From CAIOYC01 sp038327995 (GTDB taxonomy: Bacteria > Pseudomonadota > Alphaproteobacteria > Caulobacterales > Caulobacteraceae): a stretch of DNA of 20,705 nt. The first letter of the stretch is position 1. The number at the start of each line of letters is the position of its first letter. The stretch spans positions 1 through 20,705 of the forward strand of contig JBBQLP010000047.1 in assembly GCA_038327995.1 (NCBI GenBank). The letters run 5' to 3'. The translations under genes were made by a program, and so were the position numbers. The notes beneath the pieces were generated by a model. It was not told the DNA's origin. It made no database searches and was given only the letters and a program-made list of their open reading frames with translations. Positions 1 to 7,162 of this stretch are shown in pieces.

Positions 1-305
1 ATGGTTCCATCCCCGTGTAACAACAGAAGGTTGGCTGCGCCCGCAGCCCTCGCCGCCTCGTCCGCGCGGTCTGCGAGGGCGAGCGCCTGCTCCTTGAATG
101 GCACGGTGACATTGACCCCCGCCATAACGCCGCCTCGTAGCCCCTCCACCAGCGCTGCGAATCTCGTCGTTTCTGGCGACAAGGCCACATAGACCCCATC
201 GATTCCCGCAGCTTCGATCCAGGCGCTGTGCAGAAGCGGGCTGAGCGAATGGGCTACAGGACGCCCGACAACGCCCGCAACCACTGTGGTTCCAGTGATC
301 TTCAT
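1..305 (-). CDS. aroE: Shikimate dehydrogenase, partial (N-terminal 101 residues; C-terminus beyond left edge)
   Basis: AroE reduces 3-dehydroshikimate to shikimate with NADPH in aromatic amino-acid synthesis. The frame read leftward from the ATG at 305-303 gives an N-terminus with the family's substrate-binding HSLSP motif (residues 19-23). It is followed by NVTVPFKE (65-72), where K71 is the expected catalytic lysine, and AGAAN (88-92) at the usual AGAVN position. The catalytic Asp and the NADP-binding Rossmann domain would lie beyond the window edge. The ATG overlaps the maf stop codon as ATGA, and I see no Shine-Dalgarno of its own, so translation is probably coupled to maf. It is the third gene of a leftward ppsR-maf-aroE unit leading away from the origin. 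The family is clear from the motifs; only completeness cannot be judged. Confidence 0.93.
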   Translation of the reverse strand, partial: MKITGTTVVAGVVGRPVAHSLSPLLHSAWIEAAGIDGVYVALSPETTRFAALVEGLRGGVMAGVNVTVPFKEQALALADRADEAARAAGAANLLLLHGDGT

Positions 306-895
306 CGCGCGATCACGCCGCGCTGGCGCAGCGCCTCCAGAAGGCCCAGCATCGGCAGGCCGAGGATGGTGAAATGCTCACCCTCAACGGCCTCGAACAA
401 CTGCAGCCCGACGCCTTCAATGTGATATCCGCCGACAGCGCCGAGCACCGAGAGGCCAGCCTCGTGGATATAGCGGTCCAGAAATGCGCCGGAGAAGGCG
501 CGCATGGTGAGTTTCGCTGTCTTTACCTCGCGCCAGACCGGCGCGCCATCCTCGACCAGCACGGCGGCGGAATGCAGTTTGTGAGCGCGGCCCCTCAGCC
601 GCTGAAGCTGTGTGCGCAAAGCCTGTTCATCTCCCGGCTTGTCCAGGAGTTCTCCGTCGAGATCGAGGGTCTGATCGCAGCCCAGCGTGAGCGCGCCCGT
701 CTTCCGCCCGATCTTCACCGCCTTAAGCTCGGCCAGGGCGTCGGCAATGTCGCGCGGGGTTGCGCCGTCCGTCGTCAGCGCCGCCTTCGCCGCCGCCTCG
801 TCGACCCCCGGCGCCATGACTTCGAACGGCACGCCTGCGTTTCGCAGCAGCGCCTGGCGCGTCGGGCTGGTTGAAGCCAGGATCAACCGCGTCAT
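302..895 (-). CDS. maf: Maf-family nucleotide pyrophosphatase
   Basis: Maf proteins hydrolyse non-canonical or modified nucleoside triphosphates to monophosphates, a house-cleaning role in the cytoplasm. The 197-residue product has the typical Maf length. It opens with LILASTSPTRQALL (residues 4-17), the conserved SxSPxR substrate-binding region, and has GCDQTL with D74 as the likely catalytic acid and LDKP (84-87) downstream. The DQ pair resembles the YceF-type rather than the YhdE/dTTP-type subgroup, so the preferred substrate could be a methylated guanosine triphosphate; this is inference. I chose the ATG at 895 because the homologous N-terminus starts there, although the frame stays open to 1000. 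That ATG overlaps the ppsR stop (ATGA), and the gene's own stop overlaps the aroE start in the same way, suggesting translational coupling along the operon. Confidence 0.92.
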   Translation of the reverse strand: MTRLILASTSPTRQALLRNAGVPFEVMAPGVDEAAAKAALTTDGATPRDIADALAELKAVKIGRKTGALTLGCDQTLDLDGELLDKPGDEQALRTQLQRLRGRAHKLHSAAVLVEDGAPVWREVKTAKLTMRAFSGAFLDRYIHEAGLSVLGAVGGYHIEGVGLQLFEAVEGEHFTILGLPMLGLLEALRQRGVIAR

Positions 896-1758
896 GTCGC
901 CGTGCCCGTCATCACCCCGGCCTTGCGGGCGTTCAGAAGGTTGATCACTGCCGCCGCCGTCTCTTCCACTGAGCGGCGGGTGACATCGATCACGGGCCAC
1001 CCCTCGCGCTCGAACATACGACGTGCACGGATTATTTCCTCGCGCACCGCCTCCTGATCCACATAGGTGGAATCGCGGGTTTCATGCAGGGATAAGAGCC
1101 GGTTTCGGCGAATCTGGATCAGCCTCTCAGGAGAGACCAGAAGTCCGACAACCAGTGGCTTTTTCAGGCTGAACAGCCCGTCCGGCGTCGGCGCCGACGG
1201 AGCCAGCGGCACGTTCGCGGCCCTTACCCCGCGGTGCGCCAGGTAGATGCAGGTCGGAGTCTTGGAGGTGCGGCTGACCCCCACCAGCACCACGTCTGCG
1301 GCCTCCAGGTCTCTGCCGCCCTGCCCGTCGTCGTGAGCGAGGGCGTAGTTCAGCGCTTCGATGCGGTTGAAATAGTCCGTATCGAGATTGTGCTGGGCCC
1401 CCACCCGTGTGGAAAGCTGCGCCCCGAGATAGCGGCCGAAGGCGGCGGTCATCGGATCGAGCGCGGCGACGCACGGGGTGTCCATCTCGCGGCACCCCCG
1501 TTCCAGCGCCAGGCGCATCTCCCGGTCCACCACCGTGTGCACCACGACGCCGGGAGCATCCGCGATCTCCTTCATCACCCGTTCGATCTGCCGGGGCGAA
1601 CGCACCAAGGGATAAATGTGTTCGATGGGCGTTACGTCGTCGAACCGGGCGCACACCGCCTTGGTCATGGCGTTCAAGGTCTCGCCCGTGGAGTCCGAGA
1701 TCATGTGCACATGAAAATATGTGGCGATGCGCGATGCGGCGGTCATGGCGCTGGTCAT
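892..1758 (-). CDS. ppsR: PEP synthase / pyruvate phosphate dikinase regulatory protein (Kinase-PPPase, former DUF299)
   Basis: This family is a bifunctional ADP-dependent Ser/Thr kinase and Pi-dependent pyrophosphorylase. It switches off PEP synthase or PPDK by phosphorylating an active-site threonine and reverses that reaction. The 288-residue length fits the family. Visible motifs are the N-terminal SDSTGET (residues 21-27) and the P-loop-like GVSRTSKTP (160-168). The start at 1758 is supported by GGAAG five bases upstream of the ATG; a second in-frame ATG four codons later lacks such a site. PEP synthase or PPDK is not in the window, so the actual target is unknown. In Caulobacter and Rickettsia a gene of this family (RP001) flanks the chromosomal origin opposite hemE, which matches the arrangement here and supports reading 1759-2278 as the origin. 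Confidence 0.92.
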   Translation of the reverse strand: MTSAMTAASRIATYFHVHMISDSTGETLNAMTKAVCARFDDVTPIEHIYPLVRSPRQIERVMKEIADAPGVVVHTVVDREMRLALERGCREMDTPCVAALDPMTAAFGRYLGAQLSTRVGAQHNLDTDYFNRIEALNYALAHDDGQGGRDLEAADVVLVGVSRTSKTPTCIYLAHRGVRAANVPLAPSAPTPDGLFSLKKPLVVGLLVSPERLIQIRRNRLLSLHETRDSTYVDQEAVREEIIRARRMFEREGWPVIDVTRRSVEETAAAVINLLNARKAGVMTGTAT

Positions 1759-1854
1759 AGGCGCTTCCGGCGGCCTGGAAAACGGTGGTCATTATGTCGC
1801 AAGGCAAAGCTGGGCGCCGAATACAGGATGGAACCCGTCGGATTGTCGAACGGC

Positions 1855-1860
1855 TGGGGA
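1855..1860 (-). promoter_or_regulatory. Possible weak DnaA site (W-box-like TCCCCA)
   Basis: TGGGGA on the plus strand reads TCCCCA on the minus strand, the hexamer I recall as the weak W-box DnaA site of the Caulobacter origin. A six-base match in GC-rich DNA is poor evidence alone; only its location in the origin makes it worth listing. Confidence 0.3.
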
Positions 1861-1905
1861 GTTAGTCGGCGGTATTTCCCCGATTGGGGGGCGCCTGTGG
1901 GAGGG

Positions 1906-1914
1906 GGTGGATCA
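1906..1914 (-). promoter_or_regulatory. DnaA G-box-like site
   Basis: The minus strand reads TGATCCACC, one mismatch from TGATCCACA, the moderate-affinity G-box form described for Caulobacter-type origins. It lies about 55 bases upstream of the perfect DnaA box and in the same orientation. Confidence 0.5.
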
Positions 1915-1945
1915 AGTCCAGAGCAGAAGGGCGATCGGCGCCCGT

Positions 1946-1954
1946 CGATCCACA
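1946..1954 (+). promoter_or_regulatory. DnaA G-box-like site
   Basis: CGATCCACA matches TGATCCACA at 8 of 9 positions and the E. coli consensus TTATCCACA at 7 of 9. It faces the perfect DnaA box at 1969 in inverted orientation, with 14 bases between them. Confidence 0.5.
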
Positions 1955-1968
1955 GCTTCAGGCGGGCT

Positions 1969-1977
1969 TGTGGATAA
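1969..1977 (-). promoter_or_regulatory. Perfect DnaA box
   Basis: TGTGGATAA is the exact reverse complement of the consensus DnaA box TTATCCACA. It is the only perfect box I found in the origin region and the likely high-affinity anchor for the initiator DnaA. It sits about 40 bases left of the AT-rich, CtrA-box-containing segment, a plausible geometry for loading DnaA towards an unwinding element. Confidence 0.85.
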
Positions 1978-2021
1978 CGAGCGACCAGTCCGAGGTCGAC
2001 CTGGATTGCTGCCTCGAAAAC

Positions 2022-2036
2022 TTAATGAATCCTTAA
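2022..2036. promoter_or_regulatory. CtrA box with embedded GANTC site
   Basis: TTAATGAATCCTTAA is a perfect TTAA-N7-TTAA CtrA recognition sequence. Its seven-base spacer contains GAATC (2027-2031), a GANTC site for the CcrM adenine methylase. In Caulobacter, CtrA~P bound at the origin blocks initiation in swarmer cells. Confidence 0.85.
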
Positions 2037-2050
2037 CGGTAATCAGGATG

Positions 2051-2065
2051 TTAAGACTCTGTTAA
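2051..2065. promoter_or_regulatory. CtrA box with embedded GANTC site
   Basis: TTAAGACTCTGTTAA is a second perfect TTAA-N7-TTAA box. Its spacer holds GACTC (2055-2059), again a CcrM site. It starts 29 bases after the start of the first box, close to three helical turns, so two CtrA dimers could sit on the same face of the DNA. Confidence 0.85.
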
Positions 2066-2067
2066 CG

Positions 2068-2076
2068 CTTTCCACA
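2068..2076 (+). promoter_or_regulatory. Weak DnaA-like site abutting the second CtrA box
   Basis: CTTTCCACA matches TTATCCACA at 7 of 9 and fits TTWTNCACA except for its first base. It begins two bases after the second CtrA box, where DnaA and CtrA could compete for occupancy. Confidence 0.45.
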
Positions 2077-2160
2077 GCGGCGAGGCTGCTGCGCCGAAAC
2101 CCTGTGCGGCCGCCCTAGCTGACCCTTCGCATCCGGTCCGAGGAAAGGATTCTATCCCCG

Positions 2161-2169
2161 TTGTCCACG
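2161..2169 (+). promoter_or_regulatory. Weak DnaA-like site
   Basis: TTGTCCACG matches TTATCCACA at 7 of 9. It lies 15 bases before the third CtrA box and 13 bases after a GATTC methylation site (2148-2152). Confidence 0.35.
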
Positions 2170-2184
2170 CTCCAAGCCTCCATC

Positions 2185-2199
2185 TTAATCTTTCATTAA
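2185..2199. promoter_or_regulatory. Third CtrA box, at the hemE promoter
   Basis: TTAATCTTTCATTAA is a third perfect TTAA-N7-TTAA box, in a 77% AT stretch (2181-2210, hand count). Its right half ends five bases before a -10-like TATATT, so CtrA here would overlap the -35/spacer region of the hemE promoter and could both regulate hemE and block origin transcription. Confidence 0.82.
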
Positions 2200-2203
2200 G
2201 ACT

Positions 2204-2209
2204 TATATT
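2204..2209 (+). promoter_or_regulatory. Candidate -10 element of the hemE promoter
   Basis: TATATT is the best -10-like hexamer upstream of hemE, about 70 bases before the start codon. No good -35 accompanies it (CATCTT at 17-base spacing), which fits a promoter dependent on or overlapped by CtrA. The transcription start is inferred, not seen. Confidence 0.45.
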
Positions 2210-2278
2210 CAGGAGAGATGAGAGCAGGAAGAAACGCTTGGGCTTGAGACGAACGGTCGGAGCCGCTTTAAGAAGCCC

Positions 2279-3343
2279 ATGACCTCTCCCTCCCCTGCTG
2301 ATCCGCTTTCACCGGCCCCGCGACTCCTGCGCGCCCTGGCTGGCGAGCGGCTGGCGCGACCGCCGGTGTGGTTCATGCGGCAGGCGGGCCGGTCCCTGCC
2401 GGAATATCGCGCGGTGCGAGCGACCACGAGCGATTTCATCGCCTTCTGCCTTGACCCTGAAAAGGCCGCCGAGGTCACGCTGCAGCCCCTGCGCCGATTT
2501 CCCTTCGACGCGGCGATTGTCTTCGCCGACATTCTGTTGATCCCCATGGCCCTCGGTCAAAAGGTCTGGTTCGAGGCCGGCGAAGGCCCAAAGCTCGGAC
2601 CTCTGCCCGAAGTTTCAACCTTGAGGGTGAACATCGAACAGGTGAGCCGCGTGCTGGCCCCGGTGGGCGAAACCCTGACGCGGGTTCGCGCCGCCCCGGA
2701 ATTCCTCGCGGACCCGCAAAGAGCGTTGATCGGCTTTGCGGGCGCGCCCTGGACGGTGCTGACCTATATGATTGAGGGCGGCTCGTCGGATCGGTCTGGC
2801 GCGCGGGACTTCGCTTATCGCGAGCCCCTGTTGACCCAGGCCCTGCTCGATGTTCTGGTTGAAGCAACCATCGCCTATCTGGTCATGCAAGCGAAAGCAG
2901 GCGCCCAGGCCCTGCAACTTTTCGAGAGCTGGGCGGAGGGGCTGTCCGAACCCCTGTTCGAGACCCTGGTGATCCAGCCCCATCAGAAGATCATTGCGGG
3001 TCTTCGGGCGCAGGACGTGGTCCAGCCTGTGATCGGCTTTCCGCGTGGCGGCGGAGCGCTGGTGGAAAACTACGCTGAGGCGGTCGCAGTGAACGCCGTA
3101 GCGCTCGACACCCAGATGTCTCTGGCGATGGGCAAACGCATCCAGACCAGCGGCAAGACCATTCAGGGCGCGCTCGATCCTCTGCTCTTGCGGGCGGGTG
3201 GAGAGGCGCTGGACCGGCGTATCGACCAACTGATCGAGGCGTGGGGCGAGGGCCCTTATATCTTCAATCTCGGCCACGGCGTGTTGCCGGACACCCCCAT
3301 CGCCCATGTCGAGCAGGCTGTGCGGCGAGTGACGGGCCGATGA
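2279..3343 (+). CDS. hemE: Uroporphyrinogen decarboxylase
   Basis: HemE removes four carboxyl groups from uroporphyrinogen III to give coproporphyrinogen III in the cytoplasm, the first committed step toward heme. The 354-residue length is typical. The family signatures are present: PPVWFMRQAGRSLPEYR (residues 28-44), with the arginine that grips substrate carboxylates, and GFAGAPWTVLTYMIEGG in the middle. The ATG at 2279 places the signature at the usual distance from the N-terminus; its Shine-Dalgarno is weak (AAGAAG, about 3-base spacing). The gene is immediately right of the origin-like region, and its promoter is probably within it. The stop overlaps the hemH start as ATGA. Origin-embedded hemE promoters under CtrA control are known in Caulobacter, and the same is likely here. 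Confidence 0.97.
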   Translation: MTSPSPADPLSPAPRLLRALAGERLARPPVWFMRQAGRSLPEYRAVRATTSDFIAFCLDPEKAAEVTLQPLRRFPFDAAIVFADILLIPMALGQKVWFEAGEGPKLGPLPEVSTLRVNIEQVSRVLAPVGETLTRVRAAPEFLADPQRALIGFAGAPWTVLTYMIEGGSSDRSGARDFAYREPLLTQALLDVLVEATIAYLVMQAKAGAQALQLFESWAEGLSEPLFETLVIQPHQKIIAGLRAQDVVQPVIGFPRGGGALVENYAEAVAVNAVALDTQMSLAMGKRIQTSGKTIQGALDPLLLRAGGEALDRRIDQLIEAWGEGPYIFNLGHGVLPDTPIAHVEQAVRRVTGR

Positions 3344-4449
3344 GCCGCGTTTCGCAGGAGCCGCGCAAGGTCGCTGTGGTCCTGTTCAACCTGGGCGGAC
3401 CTGAGCAGCCCAACGCCGTGCGCCCCTTCCTCTACAACCTCTTCAACGATCCGGCGATCATCGGCCTGCCAGCGCCCCTCCGGCAGGGGGTCGCCTGGCT
3501 GATCTCCACCCTTAGGGACAAGTCGGCGCGCGCCAACTACGCGATCATGGGCGGCGCATCGCCGCTGCTGCGGGAAACCCAGGCCCAGGCGGGCGCACTG
3601 GAAGCCACCCTCCGCGCCAAACTGGCCCAGGACGAGGCGCGCGTCTTCACCGCCATGCGGTACTGGAACCCGATGACGCCGCAAGTCGCGCGCGAGGTCG
3701 CGGCCTTCGCTCCGGATGAGGTGGTGCTGCTACCGCTCTATCCCCAGTTCTCCACCACGACGACCGGCTCCTCGATGAAAGCCTGGACGGCGAACTACCG
3801 GGGAACAGGACGGGTTCACGCCGTGTGCTGCTCGTTCGAGGAACCCGGCCTGATCGAAGCGCACGCCCGAAGCATCGTCGCCACCCATGCTGCGCTCGGC
3901 AAGCCCGGCCCCATCCGGCTTCTGTTCTCCGCCCACGGCCTGCCAGAAAAGGTCATTGCTGCGGGCGATCCCTATCAATGGCAGATCGAGAAGACCTGCG
4001 AGGCGGTGATCGCGCGGCTTGGTCCGGATTGGGCGACGGACTGGGACTGGAAGCTCTGCTACCAGAGCCGTGTCGGGCCCATGAAGTGGCTCGGTCCCTC
4101 GACCCCCGACGCGATCCGCGAGGCGGCGAATGAGCAGCGCGGGGTGCTGATCACGCCCATCGCTTTCGTTTCCGAACACGTGGAGACGCTGGTGGAGCTG
4201 GACCACGAATACGCTGCGCTGGCGCGGGAGGCCGACGTTCCCTTCTACCTCCGAGCCCCCGCCATCGGCGTCGATCTCGCCTATATCGAGGGGTTGGCGG
4301 AGACGGCGGTCGCCGCTCTGAGCCGCGAAGGGGTCTGTCCACAAGCCCGCGCCTGCGACGTCTTCGGTCAATGTCCTTACCGCAAGGCTGTGCGCGAGGC
4401 CGCGGCGAAAGATCCCGCGCCCATCCCCACCACGAGCCTGCCCGTATGA
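3340..4449 (+). CDS. hemH: Ferrochelatase, probably [2Fe-2S]-cluster type
   Basis: HemH inserts Fe2+ into protoporphyrin IX, the last step of protoheme synthesis, at the inner membrane. The 369-residue product shows NLGGP (residues 17-21), LLFSAHGLPEKV (194-205) with H199 as the metal/porphyrin active-site histidine, CYQSRVGPMKWLGPS (240-254), and SEHVETLVELD (278-288) carrying the conserved glutamate E282. Cysteines at 333, 339 and 345, plus C163/C164 mid-protein, resemble the four-ligand layout of [2Fe-2S] ferrochelatases reported from Caulobacter and Mycobacterium; the exact ligands are inference. I start at the ATG at 3340, which overlaps the hemE stop (ATGA) and precedes the conserved N-terminus, although the frame is open upstream. 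The stop in turn overlaps hemJ. Confidence 0.96.
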   Translation: MSRVSQEPRKVAVVLFNLGGPEQPNAVRPFLYNLFNDPAIIGLPAPLRQGVAWLISTLRDKSARANYAIMGGASPLLRETQAQAGALEATLRAKLAQDEARVFTAMRYWNPMTPQVAREVAAFAPDEVVLLPLYPQFSTTTTGSSMKAWTANYRGTGRVHAVCCSFEEPGLIEAHARSIVATHAALGKPGPIRLLFSAHGLPEKVIAAGDPYQWQIEKTCEAVIARLGPDWATDWDWKLCYQSRVGPMKWLGPSTPDAIREAANEQRGVLITPIAFVSEHVETLVELDHEYAALAREADVPFYLRAPAIGVDLAYIEGLAETAVAALSREGVCPQARACDVFGQCPYRKAVREAAAKDPAPIPTTSLPV

Positions 4450-4940
4450 GCGCCAATCTGATCTACAATCTACTGCGCGGGCTACACATTCTTGCGGACA
4501 TCGCCTGGATGGCCGGGCTCCTCTATCTGCCGCGCCTGTTCGCCTATCACACCAGAGCACTGGCGAAGGAGGGCGGGTCTGATGCAGAAAAAGTGCGCTC
4601 CGAAATGGACCAGACCTTCCAGGGCATGGAAGAGAAGCTCTACCGCATCATCATGACTCCGGCGATGATAGCGGCCCTAGTTCTGGGACTGGCCCTGATC
4701 TGGCGTGACGCCCACACCTATGCGGGGGGATGGATGTTCCTGGACAGCCCCTGGATGCTGACCAAGCTGGCGGGGGTGGTGTTCCTGCTCTTCTGGCACT
4801 ATTTCTTGGGCTCGGCCCTAAAACGCTTCGCTACCGGGACTAATCAGCGTTCCGAGAAGTTCTGGCGCGCCACCAATGAACTGCCTTTCATCGCGGCCAT
4901 CCTCATGGTGTTGGCGGTGACGACCAAGTTTGGGAGCTGA
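4446..4940 (+). CDS. hemJ: Protoporphyrinogen IX oxidase HemJ (membrane type)
   Basis: HemJ oxidises protoporphyrinogen IX to protoporphyrin IX in the inner membrane, supplying the substrate of HemH encoded just upstream. The 164-residue protein has about four hydrophobic segments. It starts with the conserved RGLHILADIAWMAGLLYLPR (residues 11-30), whose histidine is essential in the family, and has MLTKLAGVVFLLFWHYFLG later with the conserved lysine. The ATG at 4446 overlaps the hemH stop as ATGA, which decides the start. With hemE and hemH this gives three of the last four steps of the pathway in one transcript; coproporphyrinogen oxidase (hemF/hemN) is not in the window. The gene ends 13 bases before a convergent gene, and I see no terminator between them. 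Confidence 0.94.
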   Translation: MSANLIYNLLRGLHILADIAWMAGLLYLPRLFAYHTRALAKEGGSDAEKVRSEMDQTFQGMEEKLYRIIMTPAMIAALVLGLALIWRDAHTYAGGWMFLDSPWMLTKLAGVVFLLFWHYFLGSALKRFATGTNQRSEKFWRATNELPFIAAILMVLAVTTKFGS

Positions 4941-4953
4941 TGCGGATTAGGCT

Positions 4954-5457
4954 CTAACGCGACGACTCCTGATCGTTCTCGTCGGTGCTGTTCGAGGTGG
5001 AAGAGGTCGCAGCAACCGGTCGCTCCTCAGAAGGGGCTCTGGTTTCGCGCTCCATCGCCGCATCGTCCCGGCGATCTTGCCGCATCTGGGCGGCGAAAGT
5101 TTCCGCCTCCCGCGCGTTCATCAGCGTCAGCCTTCGTTCCTGCGCTGCGATCAGGCGCAGATTCTCGTCCCCTGCTAGATCGGCGCCGGTGATGGAAACC
5201 TGTTGCATCATAGCTGGGTCCAGGGTCGCCAGCTTTGGCCCTCCGCGCGCAAGGAAACCCCGCTCCTTCATCGGTTGAACCACCACGCTCAGCCCGCCAG
5301 ACGAAGGCGGCGCTTCGACCTGCGCTCCGTCCCCTCTGGCCGAGGCGATACCAACTGCGGCACCCGTCATCGCCACGGCGGCGGCGAGAACAGCTCCGAT
5401 GGCCAAAACGCGGGGCTTTCTAAACCAGGGCGGGGGAGGAAAGGCAGCTACATCCAT
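4954..5457 (-). CDS. Hypothetical small membrane-anchored protein
   Basis: I do not recognise this 167-residue protein. A short proline-rich N-terminus (FPPPPWF) and RKPR are followed by a hydrophobic helix at about residues 17-40, rich in Ala, Val and Gly. This suggests an uncleaved signal anchor with the rest in the periplasm. The middle (about 45-80) contains a short beta-like stretch and PKLATLDPAMMQQVSITGADL. The last 60 residues are highly charged, probably helical (ENLRLIAAQERRLTLMNARE), and end in a disordered Ser/Thr/Asp/Glu tail. The start at 5457 has AGGAA about seven bases upstream. It is divergent from rho and convergent with hemJ. The coding signature looks real (a good ribosome site, coherent topology), but function is unknown. 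Confidence 0.72.
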   Translation of the reverse strand: MDVAAFPPPPWFRKPRVLAIGAVLAAAVAMTGAAVGIASARGDGAQVEAPPSSGGLSVVVQPMKERGFLARGGPKLATLDPAMMQQVSITGADLAGDENLRLIAAQERRLTLMNAREAETFAAQMRQDRRDDAAMERETRAPSEERPVAATSSTSNSTDENDQESSR

Positions 5458-5765
5458 GGCGGTTTTCCTGTCTGACAGAGAAACCCCCGACTACGGATTT
5501 GGTTCTCGCCACAGGCCGCCCTTGACGAAGCAGGTCTTTTCGTGGTTCCGCTAGACCACCAGTCCGACGCACGCCCGTGCGCTGCGGCTCCCGTCTTTCT
5601 GGTCGCGCGATTTCCGCCGACTACCCCGACCTTCAAAACGGCTGCGCCTCTCCCGAACCGTTTGGGCCAAGGGCGCGCCCCCATCCCGACCGACGCCCTG
5701 TCTGGATTGCATCCGGCGTGCGGCGAAGGCCGTTCCCCATAGCTGATACCCTCCAAGAGTTTCCC
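5458..5765 (+). promoter_or_regulatory. rho upstream region with C-rich leader (308 bp, no gene)
   Basis: No convincing gene lies here. By hand count, 5581-5700 has 52 C against 31 G on the plus strand, a C-over-G bias of the kind Rho binds (rut-like). Rho is autoregulated in E. coli and has been reported so in Caulobacter, so a premature-termination leader is plausible. A TTGACG (5522-5527) and a GCTAGACC (5550-5557) resemble Caulobacter -35 and -10 elements, but the 22-base gap between them is too long for a single promoter. Confidence 0.5.
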
Positions 5766-7160
<1,395 letters not shown>

Positions 7161-7162
7161 GG

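Larger units (their letters stand above)
1759..2278. other. oriC: Probable chromosomal replication origin (Cori-type) between ppsR and hemE
   Basis: This 520-bp stretch has no convincing gene. It contains a perfect DnaA 9-mer (1969-1977) and several weaker DnaA-like sites. It also has three perfect TTAA-N7-TTAA CtrA boxes (2022-2036, 2051-2065, 2185-2199) and three GANTC sites (2027, 2055, 2148). Two AT-rich stretches stand out: by hand count 2017-2070 is about 67% AT and 2181-2210 about 77% AT, in otherwise GC-rich DNA. In Caulobacter crescentus the origin lies between the RP001/DUF299 gene and hemE and is bound by DnaA, CtrA and IHF; the gene context here is the same. Flanking operons diverge from it, as expected for fork co-directionality. 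Exact borders and the unwinding site are inferred. Left to right: weak G-box-like sites, strong DnaA box, AT-rich CtrA pair, G/C-rich spacer, then the third CtrA box in the hemE promoter. Confidence 0.88.

Noticed and set aside
1911..1923. IHF site (ATCAA core) in the origin
   Set aside because: WATCAA is followed by AGA rather than TTR at the required distance; IHF binding is plausible here, but I cannot point to a site.
1721..2065. Open frames of about 110 codons crossing the origin region
   Set aside because: They run through the DnaA and CtrA sites, lack recognisable motifs and overlap the start of ppsR on the other strand.
4333..4344. DnaA-like CTGTCCACA inside hemH
   Set aside because: 7 of 9 match inside coding sequence; expected by chance in a window of this size.
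5522..5557. TTGACG plus GCTAGACC as the rho promoter
   Set aside because: The elements individually resemble Caulobacter consensus, but the gap of 22 bases is too long for one promoter; kept only as a note on the leader.
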